Assembly (NCBI GenBank): GCA_035995725.1
Contig: DASYKE010000011.1
Coordinates: 1 to 16,322, forward strand
Length of the DNA: 16,322 bases
Reading direction: 5' to 3'
Origin: JAQGLW01 sp035995725
GTDB lineage: Bacteria; Pseudomonadota; Gammaproteobacteria; Burkholderiales; Burkholderiaceae_D
Shown here: in pieces, positions 1-7,412 of the stretch
Position numbering within the stretch: position 1 is the first letter of the stretch
Layout of the letters: each line of letters opens with the position of its first letter
Notes under the pieces: model-generated
What the model was told of the DNA's origin: nothing
The model's database searches: none
What the model saw: the letters and a program-made list of their open reading frames with translations, nothing else
Position numbers and translations under genes: made by a program

Positions 1-216
1 ATCGACCGCTCGCCGGTCCCGGTGATCCCGATGGCGCTGCGCGGTCTGTGGGGCAGCATGCTGACACGCAGCCCCGGGAATCCGTTTGGGCGCTCCTTTA
101 GACGCGGTCCACGGTCAAGGCTCGCATTGATAGTCGGCAGCCCGCTTCTTCCGGCGCAAGTCACGCCCGAGCATCTGCAGGAACAGGTGTCGGCGCTGAG
201 AGGGGACTGGCGGTAG
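1..216 (+). CDS. Acyltransferase (PlsC-type) C-terminus, probably of an MFS-acyltransferase fusion; 5' end missing
   Basis: The reading frame is open from the first base and ends at TAG 214-216, leaving 71 residues. The peptide has the block PVPVIPMALRGLWGS, followed by a stretch ending in LIVGSPLLPAQVTPEHL. This matches what I know of the end of PlsC (1-acylglycerol-phosphate acyltransferase) domains, in particular those fused behind an LplT-like MFS transporter in Burkholderiales. Such proteins are thought to move lysophospholipid across the inner membrane and re-acylate it. The catalytic HxxxxD motif would lie upstream of the window and cannot be checked. The internal ATG at 31 is not a start. 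A hairpin terminator follows about 50 bp after the stop, so this gene is the end of its transcript. A stand-alone PlsC cannot be excluded. Confidence 0.7.
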   Translation: MDRSPVPVIPMALRGLWGSMLTRSPGNPFGRSFRRGPRSRLALIVGSPLLPAQVTPEHLQEQVSALRGDWR

Positions 217-262
217 GATACAGAATCGTACTGTTATGGATAACTGGTAACTAGGAATTAGT

Positions 263-300
263 AGGGACTGGTAAAGGATTTACTAGTCCTTCGTCTTTTT
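263..300 (+). terminator. Intrinsic terminator behind the acyltransferase gene
   Basis: An 11-bp stem (265-275 against 279-289, with one G-T wobble) closes a 3-nt loop and is followed by a T-rich run ending in TTTTT at 296-300. It lies 48 bp after the stop codon at 216. It separates the acyltransferase transcript from the tandem-repeat region and OFA operon downstream. Confidence 0.75.
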
Positions 301-403
301 AATAAACATGTTTTGCGGCCATGTTTACATGGCCTTACGCGTGATTATCATGCCATTTCCTTGTTGAACGTCTTCCCGCACCTTTTGCGTCGGTAGCGTT
401 GAC

Positions 404-491
404 GCGCACCATATTGCAGCGTAATGTGCACCATGTCGCTGCACGGCATGCACCATATCGCGCCATGTTATGCACCGTATCGCTGCGTGAC
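404..491 (+). repeat. Four degenerate 22-bp tandem repeats, with a fifth decayed copy to 513
   Basis: Units start at 404, 426, 448 and 470, each exactly 22 bp. The first half is the best conserved, reading roughly NTGCACCATATCGC, and the second half is more variable. A further unit at 492-513 keeps only part of the pattern. There are no unique spacers, so this is not a CRISPR array. The 22-bp period is close to two helical turns, which would place equivalent bases on one face of the DNA. The array begins about 250 bp upstream of the OFA carrier start. It could be a multi-site operator or a minisatellite; the sequence alone does not decide. Confidence 0.7.
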
Positions 492-645
492 ATGGCAGCG
501 ACATCGCTGAAGATAGGGACACGCAGCCGAGCATCGCGCCGCCCCATCGCTTGGCCCGTCTTTTGCTAAACGGACCCGGCCAGTCACGTAACAGACATTT
601 CGCTGCAAGTCCATCCTTAAACCAAATGCTCGCCATAGGGGCAAT

Positions 646-649
646 AGGA
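646..649 (+). promoter_or_regulatory. Ribosome binding site AGGA deciding the OFA carrier start
   Basis: AGGA ends 6 nt before the ATG at 656, an ideal spacing, but directly abuts the earlier in-frame ATG at 650. This favours 656 as the real start. Confidence 0.55.
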
Positions 650-655
650 ATGAAA

Positions 656-1951
656 ATGAATACGACTACAATCCCACCTCAAAGCAATCGTTGGCTCCAG
701 CTCGCTCTGGGGCTGGTATGCATGATGGCGGTTTCCAGCCCGCAATATGTATGGACACTGTTTACCAAGCCGATCATGGCCCAACTCGGCGTCACGCTGC
801 CGGAAGTGCAGGTAACGTTCTCCATCCTGATCGTGCTGCAAACCTTCTTCTCCCCGTTCCAGGGATATCTGGTCGAAAAGTTCGGTCCCCGCCTCCTGCT
901 GTCGGTCGGCGCCATTCTGACCGGACTGAGCTGGATCTTCGCGGCGAAAGTGAGCAGCCTGAGCGGCCTTTACATGACCTACGGCCTGCTGGGCGGGATT
1001 GGCACCGGCATCATCTATGTCGGGATCATCGGCCTCATGGTCAAATGGTTTCCCGACCGGCGCGGCTTTGCCACGGGCATGGTCGCCGCGGGCTACGGCA
1101 TGGGCGCCATCATGACCACCTTCCCGATCACCAACAGCCTCGCCGGCACCGGCCTGGCGCAGACGCTCACCGTGTTCGGCGCCGTCTTCGCGGTCATAGG
1201 CACGCTGGCCGCCCTCGGCCTGCGCCAACCGCCGGCGAATTTCCAGCCGGGCCCCATGGTCGAAAAAAAGAGTGTGGCGCCCGACGTGACGCCGAAGGCC
1301 ATGCTGAAGACGCCGATCTTCTGGCTCATGTTCCTGATGATGACCATGATGTCCACCAGCGGCCTGATGGTGATTTCGCAGATGGCGAGCTTCGCCAAGG
1401 ATTTCGGCATCACGGCGGTGACGGTGTTCGGTATGGCGGCGCTGCCGCTGGCTCTGACCATCGACCGGTTTACCAACGGTCTGACCCGTCCGTTCTTCGG
1501 CTGGGTGTCCGACCGCTACGGGCGTGAAAACACCATGGCGCTGGCATTCATCATGGAAGGCATCGCCATGACCTTGTGGCTCTACACCCGCGACAACGCC
1601 GTGCTGTTCGTGCTGCTGTCGGGTGTGGTGTTCTTCGGCTGGGGAGAAATCTTCTCCCTGTTCCCTTCGACGCTGACCGACACCTTCGGCGCCAAAAACG
1701 CCACCACCAACTACGGCTTCCTGTACATGGCCCAAGGCGTGGGCTCCGTGTTTGGCGGCCCGCTGGCCGCGCTGCTCCATCAGCACACCGGCAGTTGGAC
1801 AACTGTGTTCGCTGTGGTAATCTCGATGGATATAATTACCGGCCTGCTCGCCTGGTTTGCCCTGAAGCCGATGCGGCGGCGCTGGTTGGCCCGGCCGACG
1901 CCTGCAACAGACAATGCCAAACAGCCACAACTGGGCAGACAGCCGGCTTGA
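656..1951 (+). CDS. MFS transporter of the oxalate/formate antiporter (OFA) type
   Basis: A 431-residue polytopic inner-membrane protein, normal size for the OFA branch of the major facilitator superfamily. The N-terminal NRWLQLALGLVCM and PQYVWTLF blocks are typical of OFA carriers. The inter-helix motif GYLVEKFGPR follows TM2, and its counterpart GWVSDRYGREN is in the C-terminal half. OFA proteins exchange small carboxylates such as oxalate and formate. Here the TM11 segment reads NYGFLYMAQG, with Gln at residue 360, where I recall OxlT carrying the substrate-binding lysine (Lys355). Oxalate is therefore doubtful as substrate. The start at 656 rests on AGGA at 646-649; ATG 650 is the alternative, and an extension to 551 has no support. 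A GGT-family hydrolase begins 42 bp downstream, so the two are probably cotranscribed and the carrier may import or export that enzyme's substrate or product. Confidence 0.85.
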   Translation: MNTTTIPPQSNRWLQLALGLVCMMAVSSPQYVWTLFTKPIMAQLGVTLPEVQVTFSILIVLQTFFSPFQGYLVEKFGPRLLLSVGAILTGLSWIFAAKVSSLSGLYMTYGLLGGIGTGIIYVGIIGLMVKWFPDRRGFATGMVAAGYGMGAIMTTFPITNSLAGTGLAQTLTVFGAVFAVIGTLAALGLRQPPANFQPGPMVEKKSVAPDVTPKAMLKTPIFWLMFLMMTMMSTSGLMVISQMASFAKDFGITAVTVFGMAALPLALTIDRFTNGLTRPFFGWVSDRYGRENTMALAFIMEGIAMTLWLYTRDNAVLFVLLSGVVFFGWGEIFSLFPSTLTDTFGAKNATTNYGFLYMAQGVGSVFGGPLAALLHQHTGSWTTVFAVVISMDIITGLLAWFALKPMRRRWLARPTPATDNAKQPQLGRQPA

Positions 1952-1993
1952 CGAGCCGCGCCGATTTACCTGTACGACCGAAGAAACTATTTG

Positions 1994-3589
1994 ATGCTCA
2001 ACTCCACCCAAGCGACCCGCGGCATGGCGGTCGCTCCCCATTCTCTCGCCTCGCAATCGGCGCTGTCCGTGCTGCGCGAAGGCGGCAACGCCGTTGAGGC
2101 GATGATCGCAGCGGCCGCCACGATCGCCGCCGTCTATCCGCACATGAACGGCATTGGCGGCGACGGATTCTGGACCATTGCCGCTCCGGGCCAGCCACCT
2201 GTCGGTATCGAAGCGGCGGGCCCGGCGGCGCGCGGCGTGTCGCGCAGCTTCTATCAGGCCCAAGGCCTCGGTGCCATTCCGACCCGCGGCCCCTTGTCGG
2301 CCAACACCGTGGCGGCGACCGTTTCGGGCTGGGACGTGGCGCATGCCTATTCGAGGACAATCGGCGGCAAGCTGCCCGTCTCCCGCCTGCTTGAAGATGC
2401 CATCCATTACGCCAGGCATGGGATCCCGGTGACCTTGTCGCAGGCCGAGAACACCCGGAAGAAACTCGACGAACTGGTCGAGTACCCCGGGTTCAGGGAT
2501 ACCTTCACCATGGACGGGCGCCCCCCGCGCGAGGGAGAAATCTTCCGGCAACCGAAACTCGGTGCCACCCTGGAACGACTTGCACGCGGCGGCCTGGATT
2601 CGTTCTACCGCGGCGATCTGGCCCATGACATCGCGGCCGATCTTGCATCGGTTGGCAGTCCGGTGACGCTGGCCGATTTGCAATCCTACCGCGCCCGCCG
2701 CGTCACGCCGCTGCATTTAACACATAGCGCCGGCGATCTCTACAACATGACGCCGCCGACCCAGGGCCTGGTCTCGCTGATCATCCTGGGGCTGCTTGAC
2801 CGGGTCAATCTCGGCCAGTACGCGCCCGACAGCGTGGAGCATGTGCACCTGGTAGTCGAGGCTACCAAGCAGGCATTTCTCATCCGGGATCAATACATCA
2901 CCGATCCCGACTACATGAAGGTCGATCCGCAGTCCTGTCTGACAGACGGGTTCCTGGCTCCCTACGCTGCCGCCATCCGGCTCGACCGGGCGCTGCCCTG
3001 GGGCAAGGGCAAAGGGCCTGCCGACACTATCTGGATGGGAGTGATCGATGGCGAGGGCCGCGCGGTCAGTTTCATCCAGAGCATCTATCACGAATTCGGC
3101 AGCGGCATGGTGCTGCCGACAACGGGCATCAACTGGCAAAACCGCGGCTGTTCGTTTTCGCTCGATCCTGCGCATATCAATACCCTGGAGCCCGGCAAGA
3201 AGCCGTTCCATACGCTCAATCCGGCGCTGGCGCGCTTCAACGACGGACGCGTCATGGTCTATGGCTCTATGGGTGGAGACGGGCAGCCGCAGACCCAGGC
3301 GGCGGTTTTCACCCGCATCGGCGTTTTCGGCCAGCATCCGCAGCAGGCGATCACCGCGCCGCGCTGGCTGTTGGGCCGCACCTGGGGCCTGCCTTCCGAC
3401 AGCCTGAAACTGGAGAGCCGGTTCAGCCCGGAAATCGTGGCCGGATTGAAGGCGCTCGGGCACGACGTGGAAATGCTGCCGGATTTTGATGAGACTGTGG
3501 GTCATGCGGGCGCCATCGTCCGCCATCCGAACGGCGCCTTCGAAGGCGGCGCCGATCCCCGCAGCAATGGCGGCGTGGCCGGATTCTGA
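1994..3589 (+). CDS. Gamma-glutamyltransferase family protein (YwrD-like Ntn hydrolase)
   Basis: A 531-residue member of the GGT family (PF01019-type), whose precursors self-cleave to two subunits with a threonine at the new N-terminus. The N-terminal block HSLASQSALSVLREGGNAVEA and the GIGGDGFW motif are characteristic. The cleavage region reads GPADTIWMGVIDGEGRAVS; Thr345 aligns with the catalytic threonine of E. coli GGT. The C-terminus has GSMGGDGQPQTQ and GADPRSNG. The two serines and the Thr/Asn pair that bind glutamate in classical GGT appear replaced (HTLNP for LSSMSP; FIQSIYHEFG). This fits the YwrD/acylase-like subgroup rather than classical glutathione hydrolases. No signal peptide is visible, so the protein is probably cytoplasmic. 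ATG 1994 is preceded by an in-frame TTG at 1991; the weak GAAG at 1980-1983 is the only purine-rich site. It lies 42 bp behind the OFA carrier. The substrate is unknown. Confidence 0.85.
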   Translation: MLNSTQATRGMAVAPHSLASQSALSVLREGGNAVEAMIAAAATIAAVYPHMNGIGGDGFWTIAAPGQPPVGIEAAGPAARGVSRSFYQAQGLGAIPTRGPLSANTVAATVSGWDVAHAYSRTIGGKLPVSRLLEDAIHYARHGIPVTLSQAENTRKKLDELVEYPGFRDTFTMDGRPPREGEIFRQPKLGATLERLARGGLDSFYRGDLAHDIAADLASVGSPVTLADLQSYRARRVTPLHLTHSAGDLYNMTPPTQGLVSLIILGLLDRVNLGQYAPDSVEHVHLVVEATKQAFLIRDQYITDPDYMKVDPQSCLTDGFLAPYAAAIRLDRALPWGKGKGPADTIWMGVIDGEGRAVSFIQSIYHEFGSGMVLPTTGINWQNRGCSFSLDPAHINTLEPGKKPFHTLNPALARFNDGRVMVYGSMGGDGQPQTQAAVFTRIGVFGQHPQQAITAPRWLLGRTWGLPSDSLKLESRFSPEIVAGLKALGHDVEMLPDFDETVGHAGAIVRHPNGAFEGGADPRSNGGVAGF

Positions 3590-3610
3590 TCGACAATAGC
3601 TTGATGAGCG

Positions 3611-3640
3611 GTCCCGCTGCCTGATGCAGCGGGACTGTTT
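3611..3640 (+). terminator. Intrinsic terminator behind the GGT-family gene
   Basis: A perfect 10-bp GC-rich stem (GTCCCGCTGC at 3611-3620 against 3626-3635) with a 5-nt loop, followed by TGTTTAT. The T run is short but the stem is strong. It lies 21 bp after the GGT stop and ends the OFA-GGT unit. Confidence 0.7.
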
Positions 3641-3797
3641 ATCGGGGTTGCGTCGCATTAAATGGAAATAAAAAGCTGGAAATGAAAGCCGGACTTTTGT
3701 TTTAAAAATAATGGCCGGATTTTGCCGCATTCCGGCATGGATAAGCATGCAATCGAATTGCCGGCATGGCGTTGCCGGTAAGGACGGCGGCCGACAC

Positions 3798-3806
3798 TGG
3801 TAGAAT
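3798..3806 (+). promoter_or_regulatory. Possible extended -10 promoter of aroC
   Basis: TGG at 3798-3800 directly precedes TAGAAT at 3801-3806, matching the extended -10 form TGnTATAAT with one mismatch. No good -35 hexamer sits at 17 bp, which is tolerated for extended -10 promoters. Transcription would begin near 3813, giving a leader of about 20 nt before the ATG at 3835. Confidence 0.4.
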
Positions 3807-3834
3807 TCAATCTTTCAGGTCCCTTGCTACCATC

Positions 3835-4935
3835 ATGTCCGGCAATACATTTGGCACTCTCTTTACCGTCACCACGTTCGGCGAATCGCACGGCACGGCC
3901 ATCGGCTGCGTGATAGACGGCTGCCCGCCGGGCATGGTCCTGTCCGAAGCGGATATCCAGCCGGAACTCGATCGCCGCAAGCCCGGCACATCGCGCCACG
4001 TTACCCAGCGCCAGGAATCCGACACGGTCGAAATCCTGTCCGGCGTTTTTGAAGGCAAGACCACCGGCACCCCGATCACACTGCTGATTCGCAATGAAGA
4101 TCAGCGCAGCAAGGATTACAGCAACATCGCCGATACCTTTCGTCCCGGCCATGCCGACTACACCTATTGGCACAAGTACGGCATACGCGACCCGCGCGGC
4201 GGCGGCCGGTCTTCCGCTCGCCTGACGGCGCCTGCGGTGGGCGCCGCGGCGGTGGCGAAGAAATGGCTGCGCGAGCAATACGGTACCACCTTCAAAGGCT
4301 GCATGAGCCAGCTGGGCGAGATTGCGATTCCGTTCGAGTCCTGGACTCATGTGCGCGACAACCCGTTTTTCGCTGCGAATGCGACCGTTATTTCGCAACT
4401 GGAGCAGTACATGGATGCGCTGCGCAAGGCGGGGGACTCTTGCGGCGCGCGCATCGACGTGGTGGCGGAGAACGTGCCGGTCGGTCTGGGCGAGCCGATT
4501 TACGACAAGCTGGATGCGGACATCGCTTATGCAATGATGGGAATCAATGCGGTCAAAGGGGTGGAAATCGGCGCCGGCTTCAAGTCGGTTGCGCAAAAGG
4601 GCACCGAACACGGCGACGAGCTGACGCCCGAAGGTTTTGCAGGCAACAACGCCGGCGGCGTGCTAGGCGGCATTTCGACCGGGCAGGACATTACCGTGTC
4701 GATCGCGGTCAAGCCGACCTCCAGTATTCGCACGCCGCGCCGCTCGATCGACAAAGAGGGCAAGCCGGTCATGGTCGAAACCATCGGCCGGCATGACCCG
4801 TGCGTCGGCATTCGCGCCACGCCGATTGCGGAAGCGATGCTGGCGCTGGTGCTGATGGACCATGCATTGCGCCATCGCGCGCAGTGCGGCGACGTGAAGG
4901 TGGGGACGCCGAGGATTGCGGCGAAAGCGAAGTAG
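3835..4935 (+). CDS. aroC: Chorismate synthase
   Basis: The 366-residue protein matches chorismate synthase in length and sequence. The enzyme converts 5-enolpyruvylshikimate 3-phosphate to chorismate with reduced FMN, the last step of the shared aromatic pathway in the cytoplasm. Diagnostic blocks are the N-terminal GNTFGTLFTVTTFGESHG, the basic RPGHADYTYWHKYGIRD stretch, GGGRSSARLTAPAVGAAAVAKKWL, AGNNAGGVLGGISTGQ and RHDPCVGIRATPIAEAM. ATG 3835 gives the family's usual N-terminus (MSGNTFGTLF); the frame is open further upstream (to about 3766) but that segment does not belong to the family. No good Shine-Dalgarno site is visible, and a possible extended -10 promoter is only 29 nt upstream. 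The gene stands alone between a terminator and a 278-bp gap. Nothing in the sequence appears truncated. Confidence 0.96.
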   Translation: MSGNTFGTLFTVTTFGESHGTAIGCVIDGCPPGMVLSEADIQPELDRRKPGTSRHVTQRQESDTVEILSGVFEGKTTGTPITLLIRNEDQRSKDYSNIADTFRPGHADYTYWHKYGIRDPRGGGRSSARLTAPAVGAAAVAKKWLREQYGTTFKGCMSQLGEIAIPFESWTHVRDNPFFAANATVISQLEQYMDALRKAGDSCGARIDVVAENVPVGLGEPIYDKLDADIAYAMMGINAVKGVEIGAGFKSVAQKGTEHGDELTPEGFAGNNAGGVLGGISTGQDITVSIAVKPTSSIRTPRRSIDKEGKPVMVETIGRHDPCVGIRATPIAEAMLALVLMDHALRHRAQCGDVKVGTPRIAAKAK

Positions 4936-5058
4936 CGTATCCATTGAAGTGCGGCGCTTGCGGGACAGACGGAAATGCAGCTGGCCACTGCACTGCGCTG
5001 ATACCAGCCGGGCCTCCCAGCCGTGCTAGGTTCCTGCGAGCTTCCTTTTTCCCGGCGC

Positions 5059-5087
5059 TTCACAATGGGATAAGGTGAATATAAAAC
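5059..5087 (+). promoter_or_regulatory. Possible sigma-70 promoter upstream of the HcaT-like MFS gene
   Basis: TTCACA at 5059-5064 (five of six consensus) is separated by 17 bp from TAAAAC at 5082-5087 (four of six); TATAAA at 5080-5085 is an alternative -10 with 15-bp spacing. This would leave a leader of roughly 120 nt, containing a small hairpin (GGTGAA 5156-5161 against TTCACC 5173-5178). It is a sequence match only. Confidence 0.3.
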
Positions 5088-5213
5088 CGGCGCCGCAGCG
5101 ATGGACAGCGGTTAAAATAAGCACTGCAAATCGGACTCCTCTTTTGGCAGATTCAGGTGAACGGAAAAAAGTTTCACCATAAATGATCCTGCCGTACTCA
5201 AACAAACTCTCAC

Positions 5214-6377
5214 GTGCCGCATCAATCCTGGCCTAAGCAGTCCTTCAGTTTCGCGCTTTTCTTTTTTGGATATTACGGCTTTGTCGGCATTTTTTCGCCG
5301 TATGCAAGCCTGTATTTTGCCGACAAGGGAATGACCGCGGCGCAAATCGGTGTGCTGATGTCTTTGATCCAGATGATGCGGATCTTCGGGCCGAATCTTT
5401 GGGGCTGGGTGGCCGACCGTAGTCAAAAGCGGGTACTGGTATTGCGCATCACCGCCCTGGCGGCGCTGGCGGCATTTTCAGGCATGTTCTTTGGCCGGAC
5501 GTTCGCGCATTTTTTCATCGTGATGGTGGCGATCAACATGTTCACCAGCGCTCAGGGGCCATTATCCGAGGCGTTGATGCTGTCGGAGATGCGCGGCGAC
5601 CTGACGCATTACGGAAAGCTGCGGTTATGGGGATCGGTCGGGTTCATCCTGCTGGCGGTGATATCCGGCGAGCTTTTGGATCGGCAGGGGATCGACTCGA
5701 TGCCATGGATCGCGCTTGCCATGCTGGCCCTGGTATTAATCGCCAGCTGGCGGATGCAGGAGTCGCCGCATGTCGATGCGCAGCAGGACAGGCCATCGGT
5801 ACGGGCATTATTGCAGCGGCGGGAAGTGATTGCATTCTTTGCGTCAACTTTTTTGATGATTGCGGCCCATTCATCGCTATACGTATTCTATTCCTTGTAT
5901 CTAGCGCAAATCGGCTACAGCAAAACGGTGATAGGTTTGATGTGGTCGCTGGGCGTGGTTGCCGAAATCGGGTTCTTCTTCTACCAGACGCCGATTTTCC
6001 GGCGGTTTGGCGTACGGAAATTGATGGTCGCGAGTTTGCTGATCGCGGTCCTGCGTTTCCTGATGATCGGCTTTTGCGCCCAGTCGCTGTTCTGGCTGCT
6101 GGTTGCGCAGGTATTGCATGCGGCCACGTTTGGCGTGCATCATTCGGCGTCGGTGGCGACGCTGCAGCGCTGGTTTTCCGGACCGCTGCAAGCGCGCGGA
6201 CAGGCGCTGTTCATCAGTATATCCTATGGCTTGGGTGGTACCGCAGGAGGACTGGTTTTAAGCGTGTTTTGGGATAGATTCGGCGCGCAATCGATCTATT
6301 TGACATCAGCACTGTTCGCGCTCGCGGGCGCGGGAGCAGCGGCATTATCGTATCGATGGCAACTACAACATGAATAA
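5214..6377 (+). CDS. MFS transporter of the HcaT/LacY-like (phenylpropionate permease type) family
   Basis: A 387-residue, very hydrophobic inner-membrane protein with about twelve predicted helices. The opening FALFFFGYYGFVGIFSPYASLYF and the segment IGVLMSLIQMMRIFGPNLWGWVADRSQKR are typical of the MFS_1-like group that includes HcaT (3-phenylpropionate permease) and LacY-related nucleoside symporters. The substrate cannot be assigned from the sequence. The start is a GTG with no clear Shine-Dalgarno site; a stop at 5184 in the same frame limits alternatives. An ATG at 5183 is out of frame and reads only 17 codons before a stop at 5236. The M48 lipoprotein gene follows after 24 bp and is probably cotranscribed. 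The start is the least certain part of this call. Confidence 0.85.
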   Translation: MPHQSWPKQSFSFALFFFGYYGFVGIFSPYASLYFADKGMTAAQIGVLMSLIQMMRIFGPNLWGWVADRSQKRVLVLRITALAALAAFSGMFFGRTFAHFFIVMVAINMFTSAQGPLSEALMLSEMRGDLTHYGKLRLWGSVGFILLAVISGELLDRQGIDSMPWIALAMLALVLIASWRMQESPHVDAQQDRPSVRALLQRREVIAFFASTFLMIAAHSSLYVFYSLYLAQIGYSKTVIGLMWSLGVVAEIGFFFYQTPIFRRFGVRKLMVASLLIAVLRFLMIGFCAQSLFWLLVAQVLHAATFGVHHSASVATLQRWFSGPLQARGQALFISISYGLGGTAGGLVLSVFWDRFGAQSIYLTSALFALAGAGAAALSYRWQLQHE

Positions 6378-6401
6378 CATGAATGACATGAGGAATGGGA
6401 A

Positions 6402-7235
6402 ATGAAATTAATCTTCACACGCGTGATCTTTAAGCATTTGTTGTTGGCAATGGCGGCGCTATCGCTGGTTGCATGCGAGACGGTGCAAACTACCCAGAGC
6501 GGTGTTGTCGGCATCGACCGCAAGCAAAGAATGGCGGTCTCCTCCCAAGAACTGGATCAATCCGCGCAACAGCAGTATGCGCAATTGCTGGCTGAAGAGC
6601 AAAAAAAAGGCACGTTGAACCGCAATCCTGCCCAGGTCAACCGGGTTCGTGCGATTACCAATCGCCTCATTGCGCAGACCCCCGCTTTCCGGCCCGATGC
6701 AAAAAATTGGAATTGGGAGGTTAACGTGCTGACTTCTCCGGAGGTCAACGCATGGGTTATGCCGGGCGGCAAAGTAGCCGTGTATAGCGGACTGATAGAC
6801 AAGCTCCACTTGACCGATGACGAACTGGCGGCGGTATTGGGACATGAAATTTCCCACGCGTTGCGCGAACATGCGCGCGAGCGGGCGTCCGAGCAGATGG
6901 TTGCCGGCGGGTTGATTACTGCGGGTTCAGCGATATTGGGTATGGGTGACGCGGGGCAAAAAGGGGCCGAGTACGCCTACATGGGCTTGGTCGGCTTGCC
7001 GAATTCGCGCAAACACGAGACCGAAGCCGACCGCATCGGCGTCGAACTGGCCGCCCGCGCGGGCTACGATCCACGCGCGGCCGTCACGCTATGGCAGAAA
7101 ATGGGCCAATTGGGCGGTAGCGAGCCGCCGAAATTCCTGTCGACCCATCCGCCGCGGGAAGATCGTCTCAGCGACCTCACCGTGTATTCCCAGCGTGTGA
7201 TGCCGCTATACGAGCAAGCCAGAAAACAACGCTAG
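6402..7235 (+). CDS. M48-family zinc metalloprotease lipoprotein, LoiP/YggG-like
   Basis: A 277-residue protein with a lipoprotein signal peptide: hydrophobic LLLAMAALSLVAC with the lipobox cysteine at residue 25. The catalytic HEISH motif puts zinc ligands at His148 and His152 with Glu149 as general base; the third ligand is Glu206 in ETEAD, with the conserved Asp210. The C-terminal STHPPREDRL block is a further mark of M48 proteases. Relatives such as E. coli LoiP are outer-membrane-associated proteases working in envelope quality control, often called M48 family or YggG-like. GAGGA at 6390-6394, 7 nt before ATG 6402, supports the start well. It follows an MFS transporter by 24 bp and is closed by a strong terminator. 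The protein appears complete; its substrates and outer- versus inner-membrane location are inferred from the family. Confidence 0.92.
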   Translation: MKLIFTRVIFKHLLLAMAALSLVACETVQTTQSGVVGIDRKQRMAVSSQELDQSAQQQYAQLLAEEQKKGTLNRNPAQVNRVRAITNRLIAQTPAFRPDAKNWNWEVNVLTSPEVNAWVMPGGKVAVYSGLIDKLHLTDDELAAVLGHEISHALREHARERASEQMVAGGLITAGSAILGMGDAGQKGAEYAYMGLVGLPNSRKHETEADRIGVELAARAGYDPRAAVTLWQKMGQLGGSEPPKFLSTHPPREDRLSDLTVYSQRVMPLYEQARKQR

Positions 7236-7278
7236 CTGTCAAAACGTCAGCTGTCAATATTGCATCAAAATTTCAATC

Positions 7279-7311
7279 AAACGCCCGCTGCTCATGCCGC
7301 GGGCGTTTTTT
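7279..7311 (+). terminator. Intrinsic terminator behind the M48 lipoprotein gene
   Basis: A 9-bp stem (AACGCCCGC at 7280-7288 against GCGGGCGTT at 7299-7307) encloses a 10-nt loop and runs into six T at 7306-7311. It is a textbook terminator, 44 bp after the stop. Confidence 0.85.
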
Positions 7312-7356
7312 GTTGAGAGGAGCCGGGCCGGGTCCATGGTTCTGCATTGCACAATA

Positions 7357-7365
7357 TGGCATAAT
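7357..7365 (+). promoter_or_regulatory. Possible extended -10 promoter of the leuC operon
   Basis: TGG at 7357-7359 followed directly by CATAAT (five of six consensus) fits an extended -10 element; no convincing -35 is present at 17 bp. Transcription would start near 7372, leaving about 40 nt before the leuC ATG. That is too short for a leucine leader-peptide attenuator, and none is seen. Confidence 0.45.
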
Positions 7366-7412
7366 CAAAGACTCTTTTGATAAGTTCGCGCTGTTTTCAC
7401 GCGCGTCAAACC

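Larger units (their letters stand above)
301..655. other. Gene-poor region in front of the OFA carrier, with a 22-bp tandem array
   Basis: No convincing gene lies between the terminator and the OFA carrier start. Minus-strand frames at 325-636 and 335-547 run through the tandem repeats, have no ribosome binding site and encode sequences resembling no family I know. The + frame upstream of 656 is open back to 551, but lacks a ribosome binding site and does not look like a carrier N-terminus. The promoter of the OFA carrier must lie here, but I could not pick out a clear -35/-10 pair. Confidence 0.6.

Noticed and set aside
404..491. CRISPR-like array
   Set aside because: The 22-bp units are contiguous and degenerate, with no unique spacers and no cas genes nearby.
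325..636. Minus-strand frame of 103 codons over the 22-bp tandem array
   Set aside because: The frame exists because of the repeats; no start signal and no family match.
551..655. Longer OFA carrier starting at 551
   Set aside because: No ribosome binding site and no similarity to carrier N-termini; AGGA at 646-649 supports 656.
617..3748. Long minus-strand open frames opposite the OFA carrier and GGT genes (617-2716 and 2717-3748)
   Set aside because: Their products are rich in Arg, His, Gln and Gly with no recognisable domain, and they lie wholly opposite clear genes in high-GC DNA. They are shadow frames.
4951..4965. A fourth copy of the leuB-flanking element after aroC
   Set aside because: TTGCGGGACAGA matches the end of copy C for 12 nt, but the following sequence shows no similarity and there is no matching second end. 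Chance or a remnant too short to call.
7366..7412. Leucine attenuator or leader peptide before leuC
   Set aside because: The leader is only about 40 nt, with no run of leucine codons and no terminator/antiterminator pair between promoter and ATG.
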